NCBI RefSeq assembly: GCF_023169945.1
Contig: NZ_AP025591.1
Coordinates: 248,001 to 312,000 of the forward strand
Length of the DNA stretch: 64,000 nt
From: Anaeromyxobacter oryzae
Lineage (GTDB): Bacteria; Myxococcota; Myxococcia; Myxococcales; Anaeromyxobacteraceae
Reading direction: 5' to 3'
The position numbers and the translations under genes are program-made. Under the pieces are notes generated by a model. That model saw nothing but the letters and a program-made list of their open reading frames with translations, was not told where the DNA came from and searched no databases. Numbering within the stretch: position 1 is the first letter of the stretch; every line of letters starts with the position of its first letter. Below are positions 33,042-42,319 of this stretch, piece after piece.

Positions 33042-34487
33042 GTGGCGCTCCTCGAGATGCGCGGGATCCGCAAGCGCTTCGGCGGCGTCGAGGCGCTGCG
33101 CGGCGTGGACCTGGCGCTCGAGGCGGGCGAGATCCACGCGCTCGTCGGCGAGAACGGCGCCGGCAAGTCCACGCTCATGAAGGTCCTGTCCGGCGCCCTC
33201 CAGCCGGACGCCGGCGAGGTCGAGCTCGACGGCCGCCCGCTCCGGCCGCGCAACGTCGCCGAGGCGCAGCGCGCCGGCGTGGTGATGGTGTACCAGGAGC
33301 TGAACCTCGTCCCGGAGCTGACGGTCGCGGAGAACCTCGCGCTCGGACACCTGCCGGTGGTGGTCCGCTACGGGCGTCTGTACGAGGCCGCGCGGGCGCT
33401 CCTCGGGAAGATGGCGCTCGAGCTCCCGCCAGACGCGAAGGTGTCGTCCCTCGGCGCGGGCGCCCAGCAGCTCGTGGCGGTGGCGCGGGCCTTCGCGCAG
33501 CGGGCGAAGGTGATGGTCTTCGACGAGCCGACCGCGACCCTGTCCGCCGGCGAGGTGGACCAGCTCTTCGGGCTCATCCGGCGCCTCCGCACGGAGGGCG
33601 TCGCGGTCGCGTACATCAGCCACCGCCTCGAGGAGATCTTCGAGCTCGCGGACCGCGTGACGGTCCTCCGAGACGGCGAGCGCGTGGCGACGACCGGCGT
33701 CGGCGAGCTCACGCCCGCGCGCGTGGTCGCGCTCATGGTCGGCCGCGAGGTCCGCGCGTACCAGCGCCCCGCGCACCCCGCCGGTGAGGTGCTCGGGACG
33801 TTCGAGGTCCAGGCGCCCCGCCTCGCGCCGCTGTCGCTCGCGCTGCGCCGGGGGGAGATCGTCGGGCTCGCGGGCGTGGTCGGGTCCGGCCGGAGCGAGG
33901 CGCTCGAGGCGATGTTCGGGCTCCGCGGCCGCGCCCTCTGGCGCGGCGAGCCCATCGGGCGCCCCATCGACGCGCTCCGGCGGCGGGTGTTCCTCGTCCC
34001 CGCCGACCGGAAGGCCCAGGGGCTCGTCCTCGAGCTCGCCGCGCGGGAGAACGTGGTGCTCTCGATCCTGCCGACCCTGGAGCGGCTCGGCGTCGTGGTC
34101 CGCGCGCGCGAGCGGCGCGTCGTGGAGGAGTGGTTCCAGCGCCTCTCGGTGCGGCCCCCGGACCCGGAGCGCCTCGCCCGGACCTTCTCTGGCGGGAACC
34201 AGCAGAAGCTCGTGCTCGCGAAGGGGCTCGCCACCGCGCCCGAGGTCCTTCTCCTGGAGGAGCCGACCCGCGGCGTCGACGTCGCGACGCGGTACGAGGT
34301 GTACGCGCTCCTCGACGACCTCGCCCGGGGCGGGCTCGGCCTCGTCGTGTCGTCGAGCGACACCGAGGAGCTCTGCGGGCTATGCGATCGGGTGCTGGTC
34401 TTCCGCGGCGGCCGCGTCGTCGCTGAGCTGACGGCGCCGCTGCGCCGGGAGGAGGTGGTCGCCCGTGTCACCGGCGCGGTTGCGTGA
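33042..34487 (+). CDS. rbsA: Sugar ABC transporter ATPase, RbsA-type (two ATPase domains)
   Basis: 481 aa, two ABC modules in one chain. First module: Walker A GENGAGKST, Q-loop VYQELNLVPE, signature SLGAGAQQLVAVARA, Walker B VMVFDEPTATLS. Second module: degenerate Walker A GVVGSGRSEAL, signature TFSGGNQQKLVLAKG, Walker B LLLEEPTRGVD. This matches the CUT2 family (ribose, xylose, galactose). GTG start with TAGGAGG seven bases upstream. Its 3' end overlaps rbsC by 23 bases. It powers uptake through the RbsC permease. Confidence 0.93.
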   Translation: MALLEMRGIRKRFGGVEALRGVDLALEAGEIHALVGENGAGKSTLMKVLSGALQPDAGEVELDGRPLRPRNVAEAQRAGVVMVYQELNLVPELTVAENLALGHLPVVVRYGRLYEAARALLGKMALELPPDAKVSSLGAGAQQLVAVARAFAQRAKVMVFDEPTATLSAGEVDQLFGLIRRLRTEGVAVAYISHRLEEIFELADRVTVLRDGERVATTGVGELTPARVVALMVGREVRAYQRPAHPAGEVLGTFEVQAPRLAPLSLALRRGEIVGLAGVVGSGRSEALEAMFGLRGRALWRGEPIGRPIDALRRRVFLVPADRKAQGLVLELAARENVVLSILPTLERLGVVVRARERRVVEEWFQRLSVRPPDPERLARTFSGGNQQKLVLAKGLATAPEVLLLEEPTRGVDVATRYEVYALLDDLARGGLGLVVSSSDTEELCGLCDRVLVFRGGRVVAELTAPLRREEVVARVTGAVA

Positions 34488-35409
34488 GTGGCTCTCCCGG
34501 TACGGGATCCTGCTGGCGTTCGTCGTCCTCGCGGCGGCGCTCTCGATCCTCTCGCCGAGCTTCCTCGAACCCTCGAACCTGCTCAACGTGCTCCGGCAGA
34601 TCTCGGTGAACGCGCTCCTCGCGTTCGGGATGACCACGGTCATCGTCGGCGGAGGCATCGACCTCTCGGTCGGCTCGGTGCTCGCATTCAGCGGTGCGCT
34701 CGCGGCGGGCGCCGCGATGGCCGGATGGGCCCCCGCGCTCGCGATGATCGCCGCCCTCGTGCTCGGCGCGGGGATGGGGCTCGTGAACGGCTTCTTCGTG
34801 GCGGGCGCGCGGATCGCGCCGTTCATCGCGACCCTCGGGGGCCTCACCATCTTCCGCGGGGCGACGCTGGTCTATACCGACGGGCGCCCGATCACCGGCC
34901 TCCCGGACGCGTTCGGCGTGCTCGGGAACGGCGCCTTCGGCGGCGTACCGGTCCCCGTCTGGGTGATGCTCGGCTTCCTCGCGCTCACGCACTTCCTGCT
35001 GCGCTATACGGGCCTCGGCCGGAACGTGTACGCGGTCGGCGGGAACGAGGAGGCGGCGAGGCTGTCCGGCCTCCCCATCGTGAAGGTGAAGCTCTTCACC
35101 TACGCGTACGCCGGCCTCGCCTCCGCGCTCGGCGCCCTCGTGCTCACCGGCCGCCTCAACTCCGCGCAGCCGACGGCGGGGAGCGGGTTCGAGCTCGACG
35201 CGATCGCGGCGGTGGTCGTCGGCGGCACGTCGCTCTCGGGCGGCCGCGGGAGCGTCCTCGGCACGTTCGTCGGCGCCGCGATCATCGGCGTGCTGAACAA
35301 CGGCATGAACCTGCTGAACGTCTCGGCCTTCTACCAGCAGATCGTGAAAGGGGGTGTGATCCTGGGAGCGCTGCTCATCGATCGCCTCGTCGCCACACGG
35401 AAGGAATGA
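34465..35409 (+). CDS. rbsC: Sugar ABC transporter permease, RbsC-type
   Basis: 314 aa, eight to ten transmembrane segments. Family motifs include SFLEPSNLLNVLRQISVNAL, GMTTVIVGGGIDLSVGSVLA, YAVGGNEEAARLSGL and the loop GGTSLSGGRGSVLGTFVGA that contacts the ATPase. GTG start inside rbsA indicates translational coupling. Forms the membrane channel of a CUT2 sugar importer with RbsA and RbsB. Confidence 0.93.
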   Translation: MSPARLREWLSRYGILLAFVVLAAALSILSPSFLEPSNLLNVLRQISVNALLAFGMTTVIVGGGIDLSVGSVLAFSGALAAGAAMAGWAPALAMIAALVLGAGMGLVNGFFVAGARIAPFIATLGGLTIFRGATLVYTDGRPITGLPDAFGVLGNGAFGGVPVPVWVMLGFLALTHFLLRYTGLGRNVYAVGGNEEAARLSGLPIVKVKLFTYAYAGLASALGALVLTGRLNSAQPTAGSGFELDAIAAVVVGGTSLSGGRGSVLGTFVGAAIIGVLNNGMNLLNVSAFYQQIVKGGVILGALLIDRLVATRKE

Positions 35410-35444
35410 CGGAACGAAGGACTCGGATCGGGAGGTCCACGAAG

Positions 35445-36335
35445 ATGTCTCGCGTACTCGTCGTGCTCACGTCGCTCGCGCTGGCCGGCCCCGCCCTGGC
35501 GAAGGACGCCATCGGGCTGTCGGTCTCCACGCTCAACAACCCCTTCTTCGTCACGCTGCGGGACGGCGCCAAGGCCGCCGCCGCCAAGGCGGGCGTCGAT
35601 CTCGTCGTCCTCGACGCGCAGGACAAGGTGGACAAGCAGGTCGCCGACATCGAGGACCTCGTCCAGCGCAAGGTGAAGGTCGTCCTCGTGAACCCGACCG
35701 ACGCCGCCGCCGTGGTCCCCGCCATCGAGCGGGCGAACGCGGCCAAGATCCCGGTCATCACCGTCGATCGCGCCGCGAGCGGCGGCAAGGTCGCGTACCA
35801 CATCGCCTCGGACAACGTGGCCGGCGGGAAGCTCGCGGCCGACTTCCTCTGCAAGCTGCTCGGCGGGAAGGGCAACGTCGTCGAGCTCGAGGGCATCCCC
35901 GGCAGCTCCGCCGCGCGCGACCGCGGCAAGGGCTTCAACGACGAGCTGAAGGCGCGCTGCAAGGGCGTGACCGTCGTCGCCCGGCAGACGGCGAACTTCG
36001 ACCGCGGGCAGGGCCTCTCGGTGATGGAGAACGTGCTCCAGGCGCAGCGCGCCATCGACGCGGTGTTCGCGCACAACGACGAGATGGCGCTCGGGGCGGT
36101 GCAGGCCATCCAGGCGAGCGGCCGGCCGATCAAGGTGGTCGGGTTCGACGCGACCGACGACGCCGTCAAGGCCGTGAACGCCTGCAAGATGGCGGCGACC
36201 GTCGCGCAGCAGCCCGCGGAGATGGGGCGCCTCGCGGTGGAGAAGGCGGCCGCGCTCCTCAAGGGGACGGCGCCGGCGAAGACGGAGTTCATCCCCGTCG
36301 CGCTGAAGCTCGTCTCGAACGCGAGCTGCAAGTAG
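35445..36335 (+). CDS. rbsB: Periplasmic sugar-binding protein, RbsB-type
   Basis: 296 aa. Signal peptide MSRVLVVLTSLALAGPALA, then KDAIGLSVSTLNNPFFVTL, the classic start of ribose/galactose-binding proteins, VLVNPTDAAAVVPAIERA, and VFAHNDEMALGAVQAIQA. Two conserved Cys residues and the last (ASCK) may pair. The ATG at 35445 has GGAGG upstream; an earlier in-frame ATG at 35406 overlaps the rbsC stop but would spoil the signal peptide. Last gene of the operon, followed by a hairpin. Confidence 0.93.
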   Translation: MSRVLVVLTSLALAGPALAKDAIGLSVSTLNNPFFVTLRDGAKAAAAKAGVDLVVLDAQDKVDKQVADIEDLVQRKVKVVLVNPTDAAAVVPAIERANAAKIPVITVDRAASGGKVAYHIASDNVAGGKLAADFLCKLLGGKGNVVELEGIPGSSAARDRGKGFNDELKARCKGVTVVARQTANFDRGQGLSVMENVLQAQRAIDAVFAHNDEMALGAVQAIQASGRPIKVVGFDATDDAVKAVNACKMAATVAQQPAEMGRLAVEKAAALLKGTAPAKTEFIPVALKLVSNASCK

Positions 36336-36361
36336 GAGGCGATCCGGGCTCCTCCCTCCGG

Positions 36362-36392
36362 CGTCCCCGGTCGCGACGGAGCGACCGGGACG
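36362..36392 (+). terminator. Terminator hairpin after rbs operon
   Basis: CGTCCCCGGTCG pairs with CGACCGGGACG (one bulged C, 8-base loop), 26 bases after the rbsB stop. Long stem without T-tract. Confidence 0.6.
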
Positions 36393-36503
36393 TCGGCGGG
36401 CGGGCGGCTCGCCGCGTGGGGATGCGACGCGGAGCCGCCCGCGAGCCTGCGCCGCGGGGATATGCTCGTCCTGGCGCGGGGTCCCCGCGCGAGGAGGCCG
36501 AAC

Positions 36504-36986
36504 ATGACGGCGACGAGGCTGGACGCCGGGCGGGAGTTCCTGGCGCGGAGACGCTTTGCGCTCGTGGGCGCGTCGCGCGAGGAGAAGAGCTTCAGCCGGC
36601 ACGTGCTCCGCGAGCTGATCCGGAAGGGCTACGACGTCGTGCCGGTGAACCCGGCCCTCGCCGAGGTCGAGGGCCGTCGCTGCTTTCCGCGGGTGCAGGA
36701 CGTGGTTCCTCCGGTGGACGCGGCGCTCCTCATGACCCCGCCCGCCCGCACCGCGGACGCCGTCCGCGACTGCGTCGCAGCCGGCGTTCGCCGCGTCTGG
36801 ATGCACCGGGGTGGCGGCCCCGGCGCCGCGTCGCCCGAGGCGATCGCGCTCTGCGAGGCCGCCGGCATCGCGCCGATCGTGGACCTCTGCCCGTTCATGG
36901 CGCTCCCCGGGGCGGGGTGGTTCCACCGCCTGCACGGCCGGTTCCGCGGCGTGCACCGGGAGAGCAGGCGGGCGATCGGGGCGTGA
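36504..36986 (+). CDS. CoA-binding domain protein
   Basis: 160 aa. Rossmann-like CoA-binding fold: RRFALVGASREEKSFSRHVL, GYDVVPVNPALAEVEGRRCF, VDAALLMTPPARTADAV and GVRRVWMHRGGGPGAAS. Resembles stand-alone CoA_binding_2 proteins (YccU-like), related to the N-terminal part of succinyl-CoA synthetase alpha and acyl-CoA synthetases. Role unknown. GAGGAGG lies before the chosen ATG; an in-frame ATG 14 codons earlier is less likely. Confidence 0.82.
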   Translation: MTATRLDAGREFLARRRFALVGASREEKSFSRHVLRELIRKGYDVVPVNPALAEVEGRRCFPRVQDVVPPVDAALLMTPPARTADAVRDCVAAGVRRVWMHRGGGPGAASPEAIALCEAAGIAPIVDLCPFMALPGAGWFHRLHGRFRGVHRESRRAIGA

Positions 36987-37085
36987 GCGCCTCCCCGCGC
37001 GCGGACGTCTCCGCGCGCCGTGACACGGCGGAGACAGCCCGCGCCTAGAACCCCGGCTCCCTCGAGCCCGCGGAGCCGCCAGACG

Positions 37086-37952
37086 ATGCTGTACCCCGAC
37101 CTGTTCAAGAACCTGGAGCGCGCCCGGTGGAGCCTGGCCGACGACGTGCCCTGGGACCGGCTGGATCCGTCCGCGCTGTCGGACGAGCAGGCGCTCACGG
37201 TGAAGATGAACGCGATCACCGAGTGGTCCGCGCTCCCCGCGACGGAGATGTTCCTCCGCGACAACCGGCACGACAGCGACTTCTCCGCGTTCATGTCGGT
37301 CTGGTTCTACGAGGAGCAGAAGCACGCCCTCGTGCTGATGGAGTACCTGCGCCGGGCCCGCCCGGACCTCGTGCCCACCGAGGACGAGCTGCACGCCGTC
37401 CGGTTCGCGTTCGACCCCGCCCCGCCGCTCGAGACGCTGATGCTCCACTTCTGCGGCGAGCTGCGGCTCACCCGGTGGTACCGCCGGGCGGCCGACTGGC
37501 ACACCGAGCCCGTGATCCGTCACGTCTACGGCCTCATCTCCGAGGACGAGGCCCGCCACGGCGGCGCCTACCTCCGCTACATGCAGCGGGCGCTCGAGCG
37601 GGACGGGGAGGCGGCGCGCGCGGCGTTCGGCCGGATCGGCGTGCTCATGGCGAGCGGCGGCCGGGGCGGGAAGCCGCTCCACCCGACGAACCTGCACGTG
37701 AACCAGTCGCTCTTCCCGAACGACACCGTGCAGAGCCGGCTCCCGGAGCCCGCCTGGCTCGAGCGCTGGCTGGACGAGCAGATCCGGTTCGACGCCGGCT
37801 GCGAGGCGCGCGTCGTCCGCGCCATCCTGCGGAGCCTCTCGGCGCTGCTGGGCGAGCGGTTCGAGACGGTGCGGGACCTGAACCGCTGGCGGAAGGCGCG
37901 GACCGGCTCCGAGCCGCGCGCTCCCGCCGCCTCGCCCGCCGCGAGCGTCTGA
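37086..37952 (+). CDS. Ferritin-like diiron protein
   Basis: 288 aa. Two metal-binding helix motifs are visible: WFYEEQKHALVLMEYL (E-E-x-x-H) and LISEDEARHGGAYLRYM (D-E-A-R-H), with further acidic helix residues in KMNAITEWSALPATEMFL. This pattern belongs to the ferritin-like superfamily (acyl-ACP desaturase/ribonucleotide reductase-like). Substrate unknown; an oxygenase or oxidase is likely. The start is the ATG before LYPDLFKNLERARW. The frame is open upstream but Pro/Arg-rich. Confidence 0.8.
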   Translation: MLYPDLFKNLERARWSLADDVPWDRLDPSALSDEQALTVKMNAITEWSALPATEMFLRDNRHDSDFSAFMSVWFYEEQKHALVLMEYLRRARPDLVPTEDELHAVRFAFDPAPPLETLMLHFCGELRLTRWYRRAADWHTEPVIRHVYGLISEDEARHGGAYLRYMQRALERDGEAARAAFGRIGVLMASGGRGGKPLHPTNLHVNQSLFPNDTVQSRLPEPAWLERWLDEQIRFDAGCEARVVRAILRSLSALLGERFETVRDLNRWRKARTGSEPRAPAASPAASV

Positions 37953-37955
37953 GCT

Positions 37956-37973
37956 GAGCGGCTCCTACCGCTC
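37956..37973. terminator. Small hairpin between convergent genes
   Basis: GAGCGG and CCGCTC pair around a six-base loop that contains part of the minus-strand stop codon. Weak bidirectional terminator candidate. Confidence 0.35.
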
Positions 37974-38870
37974 CCGCCACCCCGGGGGCGGCTCCGCGAA
38001 CCCGCTCCGCCGGAACGGCTGCGCCGTCTCGCGGAGCCATGCGTCGTCGGCGCGGCCGTACCAGGCGCGGTCGACGTCGACGCCGAGCGCGAGCAGGCCG
38101 TCGCGATCGTCGTACCGGAGCGTCACCACCTGCGCAGGGCGCGCGCTCTCCCGCTGGAAGGTCACGCGGTACGCGCGCGAGCCGTGCTCCTCCGCGAACT
38201 CGGTGCCGAGGCCGGGACGGGCGGTGCCCCGGCGCCGCTCCGCGTTCGCGGTCGCGCCGGGCGCGGGCTGGGCCGGGACGGCGTCGCTCCGGGCCTCCGG
38301 GGCGGCGGCGCCCGGGCGCGCGCGCGACGCCGACGGATCGCCGTCGTACGGGGCCCGCTCGTCCTCCTCGTACGGGCGCGGGTACGGGGCGGCGATCGGG
38401 GGCGGCGTCCGCTCCCGGAAGACGGCGACGCCGATCACGCCCACGTCGCGCGCGTCGCCCTTCCGCGCCGCGTACGACCGCGGCACGCTGCTGAACCGGA
38501 ACGCGGCCACCGCGTCGAGGCTCAGCCGGTACCCGTCGACGGTCACCTCGCCCCACGGCTCCACGACGTAGCCGCGCCTCTCCAGGGCCGCGGGCCGGCC
38601 GTCGAGCACGTCGCGCCCGTCGACCGACACGACGACCTCGACGCGGCGCGGCGTCCCGTTGCGGACGCGCACGAGGTAGCGCCGACCGAGGGATCCGAGG
38701 ACGTAGGTGCGGCCGCGGTGCTCGAACGTGGGCAGCACCGCGCCGCCCTCGTCCACGAGGTCGACGGTGTAGGGCCCGCCGCGGGCGGCCACCTCCGCCT
38801 GGGCGGAGGTGTGCGCCGGGGCAGCGCAGGCCAGGAGGGTGGCGAGGACGGCGAAGGTCGGGAAGCGCAT
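37965..38870 (-). CDS. Exported protein with conserved beta domain, unknown function
   Basis: 301 aa. Signal peptide MRFPTFAVLATLLACAAPAH with cleavage near SAQA. The central region (about 50-155) is a recognisable but unnamed domain: LGSLGRRYLVRVRNGTPRR, VVVSVDGRDVLDGRPAA, RRGYVVEPWGEVTVDGYR, RSYAARKGDARDVGVIGVAV. A Pro/Ala-rich linker follows, then a second domain (AYRVTFQRESARPAQVVTLR). I recall similar exported proteins in proteobacteria without assigned role. Convergent with the ferritin-like gene. Confidence 0.75.
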   Translation of the reverse strand: MRFPTFAVLATLLACAAPAHTSAQAEVAARGGPYTVDLVDEGGAVLPTFEHRGRTYVLGSLGRRYLVRVRNGTPRRVEVVVSVDGRDVLDGRPAALERRGYVVEPWGEVTVDGYRLSLDAVAAFRFSSVPRSYAARKGDARDVGVIGVAVFRERTPPPIAAPYPRPYEEDERAPYDGDPSASRARPGAAAPEARSDAVPAQPAPGATANAERRRGTARPGLGTEFAEEHGSRAYRVTFQRESARPAQVVTLRYDDRDGLLALGVDVDRAWYGRADDAWLRETAQPFRRSGFAEPPPGWRER

Positions 38871-38942
38871 GGTCGTTCTCCTCTCTCGAGGGAGGAACGA
38901 CCGGGGCGGGAAAAGGATCTGTGCCTTCCCTGCCCCCCGGCG

Positions 38943-41078
38943 CTACCCGCGGGACTTCCGCTGCTCCGCCTGGATGGCGGTGAGCGCGATCGTGAAGACG
39001 ATATCCTCCACGAGGCAGCCGCGGCTGAGGTCGTTCACCGGCTTCGCGAGGCCCTGCAGCATCGGGCCGATGCTCACCACGTTCGCGCTCCGCTGGACGG
39101 CCTTGTAGGTCACGTTCCCGGTGTTCAGGTCGGGGAAGACGAACACCGTGGCCTGGCCGGCCACCTTGGACGTCGGCGCCTTCTGCCGGCCGACCTCGGG
39201 CACGATGGCCGCGTCGTACTGGAGCGGCCCGTCGATGGCGAGGTCGGGGCGGAGCTTCCGGGCGAGGTCGGTCGCGAGCTTCACCTTCTCGACGTCCTGC
39301 CCGCCGCCGCTCGTGCCGGTGGAGTAGGAGAGCATCGCGACGCGCGGCTCGATGCCGAATGCCTTCGCGGAGTCGGCGCTCTGGACGGCGATGTCGGCGA
39401 GCTGCTCGGGCGTGGGGTTCGGGTTCACGGCGCAGTCGCCGAACACGAGCACCTGCTCCGGCAGGCACATGAAGAAGACGCTCGACACGAGGTTGCAGCC
39501 CGGCGCCGTCCGGATGAGCTGCAGGGCCGGGCGGATCGTGTGCGCCGTCGTGTGGACCGCGCCCGACACGAGCCCGTCCACCTCGTCGAGGGCCATCATG
39601 ACCGTGCCGACCATGATGGAGTCGGCGAGCTCGCTCTTCGCCATCTCGGGCGTCATGCCCTTCGCCTTGCGCCGCTCCACGAGCGGCTCGACGTAGCTCG
39701 GCGCGAGCGCCACCGGGTCGAGGATCTCGAGCGACACGGGGAGCGTCACGCCCTGCTTCGCCGCGACCGCGCGGACCTCGTCCGGGTTGCCGAGCAGGAC
39801 GCAGCGGGCGATCCCGCGCTCCTGGACGATCGCGGCGGCGGCGATGGTGCGCGGCTCGGTCCCCTCGGGGAGGACGATCCGCTTGTTCGCGGCGCGCGCC
39901 GCCTCGACGAGCCGGTGGCGGAACGCGGGAGGCGAGAGCCGCCGGGGGCGGTTGGACCGCGCGAGCGACTTCAGCCACTCCGCGTCGATCCGGTCGGCGA
40001 CCACGTTCATGACCTGGTCGATCCGCTCGGCGTCGTCGGCGGGGATCTCCGGGTCGAGCCCGGCGACGGCCTGCGCGGCGGGGAAGCTGTCCTCGTCCAC
40101 GGCGAGGACGGGGAGCCCGGTCTTGAGGGCCTCCTCGCACAGGGCGAGGATGCGCGCGTCGGGCTCGAGGCCGCCCGTGAGCAGGACGCCCGCGAGAGGC
40201 GTGCCGCCCAGCACGGCGAGAGACGCGGCGAGGAGGACGTCGTTCCGGTCGCCGGGGGCGATGACGAGCCCGCCCGGCACGAAGGCGCGGAGCGCGTTCG
40301 GGACCGTCATCGCGCAGACGCCGACGCTCCGGATGCGGCGCCGGTCCATGTCGCCGGCGCGGACGACCCGGGCGCCGAGCGCCGCGGCGAGATCCCGCAC
40401 GCGCGGCGCGGCGAGCTCCCAGCGCGACGGGACGACCGCCACGGTCTTGAGCTTCTCCGCCGCCAGCGCCGCCTCGTACGCGGCGATCTCGGTCGCGCCG
40501 AGCTCGCCGTCGGCCGCTGCGCCCAGCCACTGCGGGCGCTCCGCCGCGCGGGCCGAGGTGGCGTTGGCCGAGACGCGGTTCAGGATGCAGCTCACCGTCC
40601 GGGCCTCGGACGACGCGCCGTACCCGTGCGCCGCGATGGCGACGGCGTCCGCGAGCTCGGCGGGCCTCTCGCCGCGCGGCGCGGCGACGAGCACGAGCTC
40701 GGCGTCCAGCGCCCGGAGCATGAGCGCGTCGATGCGCGTGCTGTGCACCATGCCCGGCTCGGGCGACATGCCCTCGACGACGAGGACGTCGGCGCCCTCG
40801 GCCGCGCGGGCGCAGAGCGCGACGACCTGCTCCATGAGCGTCTGGTCGTCGCCCGCCGCGAGCAGCTCGTCGGCGACGGCGCGGGAGATGGGCGCCGGCG
40901 CGTCGAGGCGGGCGCCGAGCTTCACGTAGGCGGCGGAGCGGTCCTCGCCGCGGGAGGCGATGGGCTTCGCGAAGGCGACGCGGACGCCCTCGCGATCGAG
41001 GGCGCGGACGAGGCCGAGACAGACGCTGGTGAGGCCGACCTGGCGGCCCGCAGGGGCGACGAGCAGTACGCGGGGCAT
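38943..41078 (-). CDS. pta: Phosphate acetyltransferase, long three-domain form
   Basis: 711 aa. It converts acetyl-CoA plus phosphate to acetyl phosphate. N-terminal P-loop-like domain (APAGRQVGLTSVCLGLVRAL, VLVVEGMSPE), a central DRTGG-type domain (RAFVPGGLVIAPGDRNDVLL) and the C-terminal catalytic PTA domain (KRIVLPEGTEPRTIAAAAIV; SGAVHTTAHTIRPALQ; MLSYSTGTSGGGQDVEKV). Length equals the E. coli enzyme. Downstream of ackA with a 37-bp gap, so the two form an operon linking acetyl-CoA to acetate and ATP. Confidence 0.95.
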   Translation of the reverse strand: MPRVLLVAPAGRQVGLTSVCLGLVRALDREGVRVAFAKPIASRGEDRSAAYVKLGARLDAPAPISRAVADELLAAGDDQTLMEQVVALCARAAEGADVLVVEGMSPEPGMVHSTRIDALMLRALDAELVLVAAPRGERPAELADAVAIAAHGYGASSEARTVSCILNRVSANATSARAAERPQWLGAAADGELGATEIAAYEAALAAEKLKTVAVVPSRWELAAPRVRDLAAALGARVVRAGDMDRRRIRSVGVCAMTVPNALRAFVPGGLVIAPGDRNDVLLAASLAVLGGTPLAGVLLTGGLEPDARILALCEEALKTGLPVLAVDEDSFPAAQAVAGLDPEIPADDAERIDQVMNVVADRIDAEWLKSLARSNRPRRLSPPAFRHRLVEAARAANKRIVLPEGTEPRTIAAAAIVQERGIARCVLLGNPDEVRAVAAKQGVTLPVSLEILDPVALAPSYVEPLVERRKAKGMTPEMAKSELADSIMVGTVMMALDEVDGLVSGAVHTTAHTIRPALQLIRTAPGCNLVSSVFFMCLPEQVLVFGDCAVNPNPTPEQLADIAVQSADSAKAFGIEPRVAMLSYSTGTSGGGQDVEKVKLATDLARKLRPDLAIDGPLQYDAAIVPEVGRQKAPTSKVAGQATVFVFPDLNTGNVTYKAVQRSANVVSIGPMLQGLAKPVNDLSRGCLVEDIVFTIALTAIQAEQRKSRG

Positions 41079-41116
41079 CGGGGAGTCCTCGGGAGTGGAG
41101 GGAACGGGGACTTCGG

Positions 41117-42319
41117 TCAGGCGGCAGCGACCTTCTCGCCGCGGCCGATGATCTCCGCGGTGTCCATGGCGATCATCAGCTCCTCGTTCGTCGCGATGAC
41201 GGCGGCCATGGGGCTCGTGCTGCGGGTGATCCGGCCGCGCTGCGCCTTGCCGTGGGTCTGGTTCACGTGCGGGTCGAGCGCGAAGCCGGCGAACCCGAGC
41301 AGCTCGACGATGCGGGCGCGGACCTGCACCGCGTTCTCCCCGATGCCGCCGGTGAAGACGAGTGCGTCGACGCGGCCGAGCGACACGATCATGCCGGCGG
41401 CGGCCTTGGCGACCGAGTAGCAGAACTTGTCGATGGCGAGGGCGGCGCGGGCGTGGCCCTGGTCCGCGGCCTCCTGCAGCGTCCGCATGTCGTTCGACAG
41501 GCCGGAGATGCCGAGGAGCCCGGAGCGCTTGTTGAGCGCGTCCATCACGTCGTCGGCGGAGCGGTGCAGCGCCTTCTTCATGTGGGCGATGATCGACGGG
41601 TCGATGGAGCCGCTGCGGGTGCCCATGACGACGCCGTCGAGCGGCGTGAGGCCCATCGTCGTGTCCATGCTCTTGCCGTCGCGGACCGCCGCGAGCGAGC
41701 AGCCGTTGCCGAGGTGCGCCGTGACGATGGCGTGATCCTCGGGATCGAGCCCGAGCTGGCGGACGGCCTGCTGCGAGACGTAGCGGTGGCTCGTGCCGTG
41801 GAACCCGTAGCGCCGGACCTCGTACTTCTCGAACCACTCGTACGGCACCGCGTACAGGTACGCGCGCGGCGGCATCGTCTGGTGGAACGCGGTGTCGAAG
41901 ATCGCGACCTGCGGCAGGTCGGGGAACAGGTCCTGCGCGATCTGGATGCCGAGCAGGTTGGGCGGGTTGTGGAGCGGCCCGAGCGGGATGCACTCCTCGA
42001 TCTTCGCGACGACCTCCGACGTGATCGGGATCGACCCGGAGAACTTGGCGCCGCCGTGCACCACGCGGTGGCCGACGCCGGCGATCTCCTTCGCGAGCCC
42101 GACCTCGTTCAGCAGCTCGCCGACCTCGCGGAGCGCGGCGCCGTGCTCGGCATGGTGGAGGACCTTCGAGCGCTTCTGGCCGGCGAACTTCCAGTCGAGC
42201 GACGCGCTCGGCGAGCCGAGGCGCTGCGCGATGCCGGAGAGGCGCTCCTCTCCGGTGCTGGCGTCGATGACCGCGAACTTCGCGGAGGAGGAGCCACAGT
42301 TGAGGACGAGGATTTTCAT
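41117..42319 (-). CDS. ackA: Acetate kinase
   Basis: 400 aa. Starts MKILVLNCGSSSAKFAVID (phosphate 1 motif with Asn and Ser). Further signatures: GVGHRVVHGGAKF, AIFDTAFHQTMPPRAY, RRYGFHGTSHRYVSQQA, AHLGNGCSLAAV, VFTGGIGENAVQVR. Transfers phosphate between acetyl phosphate and ADP; with Pta it makes ATP from acetyl-CoA or activates acetate. First gene of the ackA-pta operon; its 395-bp upstream region contains palindromes that may be operators. Confidence 0.97.
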   Translation of the reverse strand: MKILVLNCGSSSAKFAVIDASTGEERLSGIAQRLGSPSASLDWKFAGQKRSKVLHHAEHGAALREVGELLNEVGLAKEIAGVGHRVVHGGAKFSGSIPITSEVVAKIEECIPLGPLHNPPNLLGIQIAQDLFPDLPQVAIFDTAFHQTMPPRAYLYAVPYEWFEKYEVRRYGFHGTSHRYVSQQAVRQLGLDPEDHAIVTAHLGNGCSLAAVRDGKSMDTTMGLTPLDGVVMGTRSGSIDPSIIAHMKKALHRSADDVMDALNKRSGLLGISGLSNDMRTLQEAADQGHARAALAIDKFCYSVAKAAAGMIVSLGRVDALVFTGGIGENAVQVRARIVELLGFAGFALDPHVNQTHGKAQRGRITRSTSPMAAVIATNEELMIAMDTAEIIGRGEKVAAA

